DNA from: Isoetes taiwanensis
Lineage: Eukaryota > Streptophyta > Lycopodiopsida > Isoetales > Isoetaceae
Assembly: GCA_021234155.1 (NCBI GenBank)
Contig: JAJEKV010000129.1
Coordinates: forward strand, 1,655,963-1,719,962
Direction of reading: 5' to 3'
DNA: 64,000 nucleotides
Positions 36,060 through 48,167 of this stretch are shown here, in pieces. The notes beneath the pieces are model-generated. The model was not told where the DNA came from and did no database searches. It saw only the letters and a list, made by a program, of their open reading frames with translations. The stretch's first letter is position 1. The number at the start of each line of letters is the position of its first letter. The translations under genes were made by a program, and so were the position numbers.

Positions 36060-38050
36060 TAACTTCAAACAAAAAAGTCCAACTTCAAGGCTTTCAAAAA
36101 AGTCATCTTTATTTTCTTCAAGTTCGCTTTCTTTTGTCTTCACATGATTGTCCCTCCTCCCATTATTCAAAGGAGAAATTAGCCTCTAATGTCAAAAATT
36201 TGAGGCAAATGCAAATTGCTTTAAAAATATATGAAACAATAGAACTTCATACCGCCTTTATCGACATCTCACCATCAATATAGCAAACGCTCGCATGTAG
36301 AATATACAAATATATGGTTAATTTGCCCAACGAAAACCATGGATATCGTGATCAAATAAGCTTACCGTTCATATAACTTTTTTCTTCCCTTGGGTTTCCA
36401 TTTTAAAGATGAAACCCGGCTCGCCCCTCCCATTAACATAGTCCGTGTATTTTATGTCACATAAAAAACAACCCATTTAAAAACCCGAATAATAAATTCC
36501 GAAATGAACATCCGTCCGCCGCAAAAATTATAGCATTTAAAAAGGCGTATATCAATTGTTGTAGTAATCGTCAGTCTGCCTTGCATATTATTCCATCATA
36601 TTTGAAGGTGATATGAGAGGTAATCAGGTGATGCATATATTAGATTCAAACCATGCACTCTCTTCAAAGATTCAGGATGCCACAAGAAATCGTAAATATA
36701 CATCGCCTAAATAATTTTTAATGCTAATCTAAATGTACATCGCCTAAAAGAATTTGTAAAGCTAACTAAAGGATTTCATACAATGTGCCTAATTTATAAA
36801 TGTTTCGCCTACAAAGAATTTTTGTGTTTCTTTGACTTGCAAAAGCAATTTAAAATTTCATGGCAATTTAAAAGCAATCCAAAACCTTTCAAACATCCTT
36901 TCCAAATGTTTTGTAACAGCTAATTCATAAATGAATAGCTAATCCAAAATGTATAATTGCTAAAGAATTGGTGTATTTCAAAAGCAAGACATGAATGACA
37001 CTAATTTAAAGCAAAACCAACCTTTTAGGAACAAAAGCCTTTGCGATCATCTTCGTTTCCATGCTTCATACCCGCCAAAGTAATTCCCTATAGCAAATCC
37101 TCTCGTTGGTATGGATCCCCAACTCGAACCGCATTGCATTTCTAAAACATCCACACCAAAAAAAGGGCATTTTTGAAAGACATCAAAATAATTATAAACT
37201 TACAAATTAGTTTTAATAGACATTATGCCAGAATAGTCCATTGTTTTTTTTTTTTTTTTTTTTTTTGAAGAACTATCAATATGTTAGAATGGTCATGTTA
37301 CAGCAAGTGAGGAGGAAGATAATCTTTGCCTAAAAAGATAATCCCTACCCACAACAAACTCACGTTCTCATCATAAACCGGCCATCACCATCTACACTAA
37401 GAAGTCCTCTAAATGGCAAACTTCCCGCTTTTACTTTCCCCGAACATTAAAGCTTTGAAATAGCTTTTACCTAGTCCAGATTTAAACCAAAAAAATAACC
37501 CCCTCGAAGATCCACAACCGAGCCTTCAATTCACACCAAAAAACCGACAGTGACGCCAAGATGCCTGCACCGATAAACATGAAGCCCTCAACCGCCAAGA
37601 TCAATCTCACCGAAATAGAGCCCCTAACCCAATCCCGTGCAAAGTGAGGGCATAAACCAGACAATGTTCCACAATGCCCAATCTCGGGCAAAGAGGGCTC
37701 ACCCCGCCTAAACCGACTCACAAGGGCATTCACCCCCGATACTATTTTGCACCACCGCCACGTAAGCACTTTTAACCTTGGGGGAAGTGAGCTTGTCCAT
37801 AAAATACCATCGAAACCCGGAAGTCAAGTAGAGACCACTTCTTTAAACATGAATAGCCAGCACCCCAAAAGACACAGTGAAGACACAAATATCCCGATGA
37901 ACCTTAGAACTAGTCCATTGTTGCCTCTATAAATCCTTTGCCGTTGATAATCCCTACCACAGCTCAACAAACCTTTCCAACTTTCATCATTGATGTAAAT
38001 TGTTTCAAATTGTTGTTTCACACATTCCTCCAAGATTTTCTATAGATTTA
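36060..38050 (-). pseudogene. Unidentified interrupted gene, copy 2
   Basis: This is the counterpart of 11430-13620. Here the first exon reads EECVKQQFETIYINDESWKG in one frame, so in this spot copy 2 is more coherent than copy 1. The GGYEAWRKK exon (about 37130-37020) and the acidic exon are shifted. The same in-frame stop precedes the second exon's core. Confidence 0.45.
37244..37903 (-). mobile_element. 3'-truncated non-LTR retroelement in exon, copy 2
   Basis: This is the counterpart of 12668-13446, with a longer poly(A) tail (T-run about 37243-37266). The left target duplication is degraded (gaatagtccattgt at 37231); the right one is intact from 37906. The body is about 120 bp shorter through many small deletions. 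Confidence 0.75.
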
Positions 38051-38259
38051 AACTAAAAAAATTGTAAGAGTTCAATCATTAAAAAAAAATAAACTTAACT
38101 TTCCTAACCATGGCCCTTTCACTACCAAGATATATGATTCTAAATTTTTCAACTTACAAAGACCCTAATGTGAATTTCATGTTCATTCATTTTTTAATCA
38201 AGAATACTTTGGTTTTATATACATCAACATCACCATGCTTAAACAGATCAACAAGTGGT

Positions 38260-39227
38260 CTATTTTAAGTTTATAAACCCCTGAAACAATGGACAGCAAA
38301 TGCAAATTTTTTCGCTTCCCATGAATTTGGCGCCTCTTTTTTAGCTTGTCCCTTATCAATGACTTGTAGTTGAAGGCTAATGTGGTAGACTTAGTAAAGC
38401 ACACCTCTATAATTTAAAAAAGAAGACAAACGATGCCAAATTGCATGTTTGTCCCATATATATTAAATAATAGCATTTTACAACCTTCCGGGCCATCGAG
38501 CAAAATATATAGCCTTTCTAGGCAAAGAAACCAAACAAACTAATAGCCACCCAAATACACAAGAAAGGGCCACATGGAAAAGGGTCTCAAAAACCAAGCA
38601 AGCTTGCCAAGGATGCTTGTAGTACATCAACATACTCCTCCGCCAAGATCCAGAATACATGTGCCATCATAAGAGACAGCAGATTATTGTAGTAAACAAA
38701 TCCCCATGTATTCTAGCCCCAAGTTGGTCACCATGTGATTGACCAATTTGTTATAACCAATCTGTTTGTGACCAACCGCTATAACATAATCCACAAAGAC
38801 CTCCTAAATATGACCAATAGAGAACAAAATGTATACTTTTGATGGAAATTACTTTTCCCAAAGACTGTGGTCTACCATAGCAACAAGCAAGGGTGTGGAA
38901 GATCTTAATACAATAAAAGTATCGACATTTGCATGCTTGATTAGGGTTAGTATTGGTAAAGATGGCTAGATAAAACAAAAGCAGCTAGGAGAAATTTCTT
39001 TAACCATGTCCTTGGTTGGGATCATGATAGAGAACTCCAAGCTTGCCTAAGATCCAAATGCCTCCAAGACTAGTTATGTATTGCAGAGCCGTAAGAAGAC
39101 TAGGGTAAGGGAAAATATGTTATCAAGCAGATTTGTTACCAATAGCCGTAAGATTGGAACAAAGTGCATGTCCAACTACAAGCTGCCCGCCAAAAAAAAA
39201 ACTTAGGAATCTCAATTTGGTTGCCAT
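38260..39227 (-). pseudogene. GDP-fucose transporter (GONST4/GFT1 type), copy 2, frameshifted
   Basis: This is the counterpart of 13836-14830. Start ATG is at 39227 and the stop near 38260. VFYLAIFTNTN, TFHxLACC-like shifted pieces, LFHVALSCVFGWLLV and ARKAI are seen, with more shifts than copy 1. The same shortened middle segment before HMVTNLG is present, so that change is not a copy-specific error. Confidence 0.75.
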
Positions 39228-40664
39228 AATTGTTTCTAACAAAAATAAAAACTCACAATTCAAGATCCAAGAAACCGTAGTGGTATCTACAGATAAGTAA
39301 CTCTAATGTATTCTACATGGTATTGAAGTATGTGTTTCCCCAAGGCTAAGTATTTTTACATTAACTAGGATGAAAGATTTAGTGCCTATTTGATAATACT
39401 TTTTATGTATTGGCAACAAACTTTAGGGAACACATGTTATGGAAAGAAGCGTGCAATGTTTTTTCAATAGCAAGATAATGGCCAAACCGAAGAAGAATAA
39501 TGTGCCATGGATATGGGAATATTTTGGCCACCTTGTACATTAAAAGAATTCCGAAGGACCTCAAGAAAGAACACAAAAAAACCGATAGATAGGCTTTCAT
39601 TCATCTCGCCAGATTTTCTACAATGGTGGATAGTGGGCCGCAATGCGAATAATATGAAAAATAAAGAGAATGTCCACCATACAACTTGGAAAAAAAATAC
39701 AATGCTAATAGATGTTTGGTTTGTGTACCACGAAAAGCTATCACCGATTAAAAACCTCTTTTGGGTTTTCAAGGAAAACCCTAGTGATAAGCCTTCAAGA
39801 AGGGGATTGGACAAACGTAGGGCTGAAAAAAGTGCCTCAAAACCCATGAAATGGAGAAGTCTAAGATATTGTCGCCACCAACCCAGACCAGCATCACCAA
39901 CACTAGAACAATTGTAAAAACAAACCTTCCGGGAGATCACGCCGCCACGCGGACAACAAAAGAAAACCCTTCAAAATAGAGGGTTGTTCACGCATGCCAT
40001 GACAAATACATTAAAACAATTAAGGGGGGAAGGTGGGTTTCAAAGAATAGAGAATAAGGTACCGGTGAGAGAGAAGAGGAAGACGCTGATAACTAGCCAC
40101 AAGAAGGATGAGCACATATATAGCTGCCGTCCCGGCCCCAAAAATAATGATCCGAGGGCTCTGATCGATGCCATTTTCAAAAGAGAGAACTTGTTAATTT
40201 TTCAACATAAAGGTGATTCTAAGACTAATGACGGTGACCGACGAGATTCCCTAAATTAAAAACAAGTACATCATAAAAAATCAAGACAACTCCCATTGAT
40301 TGATGGTGCATCCAATCTTAGCCAAAGAAGCTCCACCGGGTAAAAGAATGTATGGACATGTGGAAATTGGAAAAAGAAAGACTCTACAAGCGGCACAAGT
40401 TGCTTAGGGTCCGATTCGGATCATCAAGAAGACAACGCTATGTGAGGACCCTTGTTCAAATGCACAAATCCTTAGTAAAGCACTTCGCCATGCGGATTTT
40501 GCAAAGAGATAGGAACAAAAAAACAAAACGAAACAAAGGAGACTACATGCCAAGATAAGAATCCCTTGAATATCATAAGAGATACATAAGGTCTTTATGA
40601 GAAACAAAGACAAAAGCTGAAACAAGATGATACTCGGGCCTATATAAAACTTAAAGGCATACCT

Positions 40665-41310
40665 AGAGCCTTTGTGATAGATTATGATATTGAAGGAGGT
40701 CACCTTCGCTGCCACCATTCATCCCTTCCTACTCCCTCGAAGTCTTCAAGCCGTGGTCGCCTTCCCAATTGTCAGCTTTGCTTTCAACCTCAATCTCCTC
40801 ATCACACCTCCTATGCACTAGATAATTTCAATATTTTCAAACCGTCCGGAAAGTACTTATATCCAAATTCTTCCTGTTGATGCCATTACCTTCGCGAATC
40901 AGTTTACCAAAACATGGTATACACTCTCAAGTTTCTTTTGTCCTAACCATATACATGAATTTCAGTCCTCACCATCTTTTCAACCTCCCCGCCAATGTGT
41001 ACAACATTGAAGATCTCACTTTGACAGAGGAGGGTGCACAAGGCATGACGCCAACCGACATTAAAACTTCGACCAACTGATTTACTATTCCCACACTGTG
41101 TAAGCCTTGTTTCAGCCCTCCGGTCGGCCTCAAGGCTTATTCTTATGCACCACCACTTTACACCCGTGTTTCAGGCCTTAGACTCATTACATTTCTCAAA
41201 TCCCGCGACACTGTTAAGCTCCACGATTCTACATCTCAAACTTCATATCCTATTTTTGGCAATGCTAAAGGCAAGCCCATTCTAGAGCAAGTGCTTAGGC
41301 AGACATGGAG
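40665..41310 (+). pseudogene. Unidentified Pro/Ser-rich coding segment, copy 2
   Basis: This is the counterpart of 16324-16957. It keeps MPLPSRISLPKHG, NVYNIEDLTLTEEGAQGMTP and TDIKTS, but frames break on either side. The identity is unknown. Confidence 0.35.
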
Positions 41311-42559
41311 GAATTAAGCTTCACCATTTTTAAACGCCACCTCAGCCCGTGATCAAGTTTCATATTTTTCCAAAGACTCCCAACACATCCCCCTCTGCCC
41401 CAACCCCCTTTCATCCCAAACCCTGCCCCAAGCCCCGCTTTTGTTATGATTTAATTAATAAAGCATTTTCATCATTTATTATTATTGTGATGGGTTGGTA
41501 GTTATGGTCATGCCATGGCTAGCCTTTCATATCCATGCTTTTTCATTTTATGTAATGTTAGAGCTAGCCGACATATAATTTTCTTTTTAAATCTCTCTCT
41601 TTTGAATGATGGTTTTCCCGATGAGCACATAGATAAAATTTTCTCGGGATCTTTAACGATGATAATTTTCCCTTGTTACTTTAATTTTTACAATGTATTG
41701 ATGCCTAATTTTTCTATAGCATATGGCATCTATCCGACAATGTCAAAAATAGCTTCTTTTCTCACGCTTGGGCTTTTGTGAAAAAGCGGATAGTGGTTGC
41801 TTCTATAGTATGAAATGGCACATAGATAATTGTAGCTCATGCACTAATATTTACTCTATTTCTCTCTAGATCTAGGATATGGTTCACCCATCAAATACTT
41901 AGATACCCATATGGTTCGCCCATCAAATCTTTTTTGTGTATTCCTTATATAGTGTTTAGTCTTATATTGGTGTGTAAATCTCCTAAAAAGATCAAATTTG
42001 ATGCATTTAAATCTAATTTAGTAGGCTCAATAAGATCCATTTCTAGCTAATTCCGAGTTGGATCATATTTTTCGTTCCATTACTCTACCAAAAAGACAAG
42101 TTATTCAAGTCAAACCAATCTCTTTGGTGCTCAAGGTGGCATTCATGAGAAAAAGACAAAGTCGCCACTCTATTTTGTCATTCTACACAATTTCCTTAGA
42201 TTTTTTTCAACTTCCTTTGCCCCTCAATGCACGAAATTAGATATTTAAATTGTTCTAGTTGTCAAAGAAAACAACAATGTAAAAAGGCCGGACCTAAAAT
42301 GTCTTTTGTCATAAAACATAGAGTAGTGCCACACGATAGATATCACATCAAAGAACCCTAGCGAAGACGCAACAATCTTGAACTACATCTAGGGTCCCCG
42401 ATAAAGATATTTTGGATCTAGCTCAAAGAATCACAAATAAGAATAGAATAGAATAGAATATGATTTTATCGGCCCACGGAGACCAACCGCCTATGGGACC
42501 CAAGTACAAAGAGAGAGCAAAGAGAGGAGTTACTACCGTGATTAAAAAACTACCATCTC

Positions 42560-44230
42560 AAATTTTTCGGAAAAACCCTTAGTAGCAATAAGGATGCCTT
42601 CATATCGCAGCTTATACATAATCACAAGTGTAAGACCGAGGTTATTAACTCTACTGTGGGGCATAACCGAAATCCGCTCGATCCATTACCTCCCGTGAGG
42701 TAATGATCCCAACAAGCCTGACGAGGCCCGTGCTGGCAGTAGCTCATAAAGGCCTGAGGTGGAGGGGGCATTAACTAACCCAGCATACCGAGCCCTGATA
42801 TGCTCGTACGTCGGACAGGCCGAGGGCGTGACTTTCATCCTCAATAAATGATGAAGCATTGACAGACTCTCGGCCCTCCACACGGCCCCGGTCCATCTCC
42901 CATGTTCTCAATGCGCGAGGTGGTGTGCACCTGTATATAATGGAAGCAATCACCTACGTTTTTCATGGGTAGATGGGTGCATGTTAGAGAGTGGTGAGCA
43001 TGGGATTAACCTAGCTCGATAATTTGCCACCTTGACATGTGACATGGCCTCCGGTGATCCCAAAGCTTGGCCATGAAGCAAGCATCCGGGCATTTGCCTC
43101 ACAAGAGCATTTAAGTGTGTATGCACCGGGTCACATCACATGTGAATTGAACATTCCATAGCGAGAACCACCGGGCTTGCTTGTCTTTCCAAAGAAGCTT
43201 TGAGTCGCTGGGGCCCATCGCCATCGCTAAAGCAAGGTTGGGCAGCGGGCTCATCCATAGCCACCACCTTCCTCGAAGTAAATAATGTGACGTTCCAAAG
43301 ATGATCCTGCAGAATGGAAGGAAGCCCGCCTTGGAGCAAGATCCGATATGGGACCGTGGATTTCACTCCCGCCCTTTCAAGAAAAGCCTGAGACATCTAG
43401 ATCGCTCCAAGTGGTGAGGGATATCATTGGGCCCCCACACTTCTGCCCCATAGAGGAGGACCCGGTTCAACCAAGGCCCCGAACAAGTGTGCTCAGACCC
43501 CATGCATACAATTGTGAAGTTTTGCATCATCGATAATGTTTTCCTTTTGTTTCACGGTAACCCGTTGAACCTCGATGGATGCATCCCAAAGGTGGTAGTA
43601 GAAAACCAATGCCCAAATACTTATAAAAAGAAAAATACCTCCACTACACCGCCTCGGTAAGTGAATGAGGGAAGACATGGGTGCCGGATGATGGGACCAA
43701 AGAAGACCCTTTGTCTTGGCCAAGTTAACTCCTCATGTCGATTGAATTGGGCGAAAGTGTCCAAAGCATCCGTGGCATTGCATGTCCCTCCAGGTTATAT
43801 TGCGAAGCGAGTCAACATCATCGCATATATGAGGGTCGCTTATTATGTGGTCAATGTACAAGCAAAGAGCGCCGGGATAGAGGGCAGCCTAATCCCACCC
43901 CTGCTACTAACGGCCGGGTCCCGATGGTGTGAGAGACGACCGGGCAAGCATGCCTGATAAAAGATATAGCAAAAACGATAGTAATCCCTTAGCTGTCTCA
44001 AACTGTCCTAAAAACTTATCCCGAGGCACTGCGGTCAAAAGCCTTTAAAAATCCACAAAGCAACAAAGATGGTTCACTAGCGTGAGGTTGAGTAGTTGCA
44101 AAATTTTTGGAAGACAAAGATCTTTGATACAATCGCGGATTCGTCCGTGATTGGTCTCGCTCACACAAAGGATTCGAAGTCCGATTATTTGGCGATATGC
44201 GGCCCATCTCAAATCTTATTTCATGATAGT
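42560..44230 (-). mobile_element. LINE reverse transcriptase relic, copy 2
   Basis: This is the counterpart of 18304-19910. The palm-region DNA is recognisable, but the YADD stretch near 43810-43830 has lost a base (gctgatgat reads gcgatgat) and the FVDFAKAFDT region near 44040 is shifted. SQAFLERAGVKSTVPYRILL near 43390-43320 is still in frame. Confidence 0.75.
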
Positions 44231-46606
44231 ATGGTTTTCCAATGCCGAGATTGGCCCCTCGATTTAATCAGAAGACCGTGGGATTAACTCTAGTGAATCA
44301 AGATGATTAGCCTCGATACAATCATGTGAATAGTTCGAGATAACTACAAGAGATTGATATGCACCGGGATGGCGTTTAATTCTCATTATCTGAGGTCCGA
44401 GGGGGGTGGTAATCCTACACAAAGAATAGCTATTTCGTGGTCTAAGTCGAGATATGCCATTTGGTCTTCACGAATGATAAAATCCAATTCAATTAGATTA
44501 ATGCAATGTTCTTCTCTCCATGTGTTCTTGTTGTGCATTTTATCACAAGTATATGTTGTGATCAGCTCAGATAATCAAACATTTATCATGTGTTGCATTT
44601 CCTCGTGTTTTACGAAGGAGCATGTTAGAGGGCCTCAATCTCGAGAATGTCGATGTGATTAGCTCGAGCTAATTACAAACAACATCATGAAGGATGTGGC
44701 GTCCGACACAAAGGCTCCAATGTGCAGCCACAAACATAAGTTTGCAAAACAAATTTAAGTGTGAAAAATATATTTGAAAGCACGCATAGACTCCAAGACA
44801 CCGTGATTAGCTCGAGATAATCATATGATTGTCTCGGTTTAATCGCATGATTCGGCTCCTAAAAATTTGGAGACCCGGCCGAGCAAATCCGGGAGCCAAT
44901 GAATTGCACGAGCTCTCTCTTCCTTTGATGTAACAAACAGTAACTAAGCATGCAGATTTTAAAGTAAATCTAAGCAATAAATGCAAGGACAATGCAAAAA
45001 AGTGGCTATTTTGTTTTCAGATTGGGATGAGAGCATGCTAAGGGTGTGCCTATTTTTGTATCTATGGGGGCCCAGAAAGTACCCTGAAACTTACCAAAGC
45101 ACTAGGTACTTTGAGGGCTTGATAATATTTTATTAAATATGAAGATTGAATATGGGTGCAATCTTTCCTCGTTTTCCCACATCAATGTCTTGATTAAAGC
45201 TGAACATCAATGTGTTTTTATTTGTATTCCAATTTTTTGAATTGAGTATGATGAAAAGAAAAATAAAAGTACTCACATTTTAAGTACTTAGAGTATGTAC
45301 TTTGGGAGGTGCCGAAGTGGTAAACCCCAACATGCTCTTAGCCACCATTGACAGATCTTGCAAGATTTTTGGAAGTTGTAGATTATAAGTATTGTAAAAG
45401 TCATGGCTCAACAAGCAGTAGGCCTCTTATTTATTGAGCAACAAGGATTGGAATAGATTTTTAAATAGCCAATCCATCCCCTCTCCCTGGGCATTTTAGC
45501 TGTTGTTTATGTTATAAATCATGTCCCATATATTTCCAAAACAAAACTACAGAATAAAAGTCTATTGTAACAACACTCAAAAAATAGAAATTGGCCCAAA
45601 AAGAAGCTAACTTTGAAAAACAAACACTCTAAATCCACTAGCTTGAGAAACAAACGCTTTAAAATCCATTCAAACCAACCCGATCTTGGGAAACAAGCAC
45701 CCTAAATTCGTTCTTATTTTATTCCAACAAGTTGCATTGAGATCATCTCGTAATTGCCGCTTCCCTTATTTCTCGTGTTTACCCCGATACATAATTCCAT
45801 TGTTCGCTATTCCATTTTCTATCTTGCCAGGTAGATTTTAGCCCAACCTAGATAAAATTTTGTCGATGGGGAGTTGAGAGAGGGGATGTACAAGGACTCT
45901 AACCGGAAGAGTTTAAGGCTTTTATGTAGATTTGGATTTAGAATCTATGGAGGGGTTACCCAAAACATCCATTTCTTGCCTTGAGAGACCTGGTTTTCTT
46001 GTTATGTGATCAATCACCACCATCTTCAAAATTTTATCTCCTTTTCATAGCCAATGTTTCCTTAAATAGGGAGAGGGAGGCTAGATGATTCCTGGAACAT
46101 TAGGTAATGAGATCTCAAAGACAAGGAGCAATCCGGAAGGAAGACATTATAGGACACTCAACTTTAGATGAGGAAGCATTGATAGGAGGTGCAGGAGAAC
46201 TCAAGAGGCATTGTAGCAGATGGAGAAGTTCGATAAGATCTAGGTCGAAGAAAATACTATTAAATTCAAAAAGATTTATTTGAAAATCTTGAAGCAAGTG
46301 TTTGAACATTTAGAAGAGATACCATCACCTTCTTATACTACTTGCTACTTTTGACAATAAATGCAAAACCCACACCGCTGGGCAATGGAAACTAAAAACT
46401 CATGATCAAACACATTAACAGTAACTCAAGAATGGAAAAAACTAGCAAGGCATCCTAGAGATGGAAAGCATACCAAGAGAGAAATCAGATGCATCAAGAT
46501 CTAAAAGAATCCACGCCCTTAGACCAATTTCTCCGGCCGAGCACTATTAAACATATCTAGGAGAAACATTTGTCTAATTTCTTCAAAAATTCTTATGGTT
46601 GTAATC

Positions 46607-48104
46607 CGGCTTACCTATGTGTCGAGAGGAAGCCATCGAGATAGCCTAGTGTAATATAATAACTAAAAGAACACAAAAGAACTAATAGCCTAATGTCACC
46701 TCCAATCTCCACCAAAAGAACCCCTTATGAATCGGGCAAAGGAACTACAACTTGTTGCATACAACGGCTTTGGAGGAAGTTTAGAAGCCATTGACCTTGT
46801 TTAGCTTTTAGCACATCTAAGATAAAGCTAAGTTCTTCTTTACTAGCAAAGGATAATATTTGAAGTGCAACATCAACATGAGCTAGTCTTATTGAAGTCA
46901 AGACTTGTTACACCCTAAATCATAGGGCTAACCAACAATTGGGGATTCACCTTTCATTAGCTTTAGCAACCCATGAGAGTTCAACGGAGGGGTGTTTTTG
47001 GACCATTTGGTCACGATACTTAGGGGTTAGGGGTGTTTTTAGGCACCGATCTAGAGCAATATCTATACAATATAGGGGTCAAATTGCCTTTAAAATGTGT
47101 GTATACAAGGGGGGTTTTTTGCTACCCTCCGAACGCAGATGCCATATCCCCTTTATGTATAAGTGCCATCCCCCGGGAACCAACACACCAGAAGGATTAC
47201 AATTAAGAAAATTCTAATCCAATAGGCTCCCCCATAGATCACATTAGATCGATAGTAGTTTTAACGTCACGTCACATTAGAGACATCCTTTTGAATCAAA
47301 TTAGAGAATGCCATACATAAAACCTTCAATCGGAAGTTTATGAAATATTAAATACAAATTATAATGTACAAATAACAATAGACGAGAATCGATCTCTATC
47401 CGATGCGAGAGATGTGTCGAGGAAGTCATCGAGATAGCCTAGTGTAATATAATAACTAAAAGAACACAAAAGAACTAATAGCCTAATGTCACAGTCAATC
47501 TCCACCAAAAGAACCCCTTGTTAACCGGGTAAAGGAACTACAACTTGTTGCATACAACGTGCTTTGGAGGAAGTTTAGAAGCCATTGACCTTGTTTAGCT
47601 TTGAGCACATCTAAGATAAAGCTAAGTTCTTCTTTACTAGCAAAGGATAATATTTGAAGTGCAACATCAACATGAGCTAGTCTTATTGAAGTCAAGACTG
47701 TTACACCCTAAATCATAGGGCTAACCAACACCCTGGGATTCAATTTCATTAGTTTAACCCATGAGAGTTCAACTGAGGGTGTTTTTTTTCGACCATTTAC
47801 ACGTATACTTAGGGGTTAGGGGGTTTTTAGGCACCGATCTAGAGCAATATCTATACACATAGGGGTCAAATTGCCTTTTAAAATGTGTATACCAAGGGGA
47901 TTTTTGCTACCCTCCCAACGCGACATGCCATTTATGTATAAGTGCCATCCCCCCGAACCAACACACCGTAGGATTCAACACATTAGAGACATCCTTTGAA
48001 TCAAATTAGAGAATGCCATACATAAAAACCTTCAATCAGAAGTTTATGAAATATTAAATACAAATTATAATGTACAAATAACAATAGACGAGAATCGATC
48101 TCTA
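46607..48104. repeat. Tandem doubling of the 720-bp module inside copy 2
   Basis: Unit A, 46607-47397, and unit B, 47398-48104, both correspond to 22306-23027. Unit A carries a 69-bp insertion at about 47198-47266 that is absent from unit B and copy 1. Unit B abuts the RGLG gene, as in copy 1. The junction reads gatctcta then tccgatgcg, that is, module end to module start with no filler. Confidence 0.88.
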
Positions 48105-48167
48105 CTAGGCATCTAAATTAGCCTCTATAGTCGATGATCGAGGACTCACTGCTTGTTGGCTTAATTC

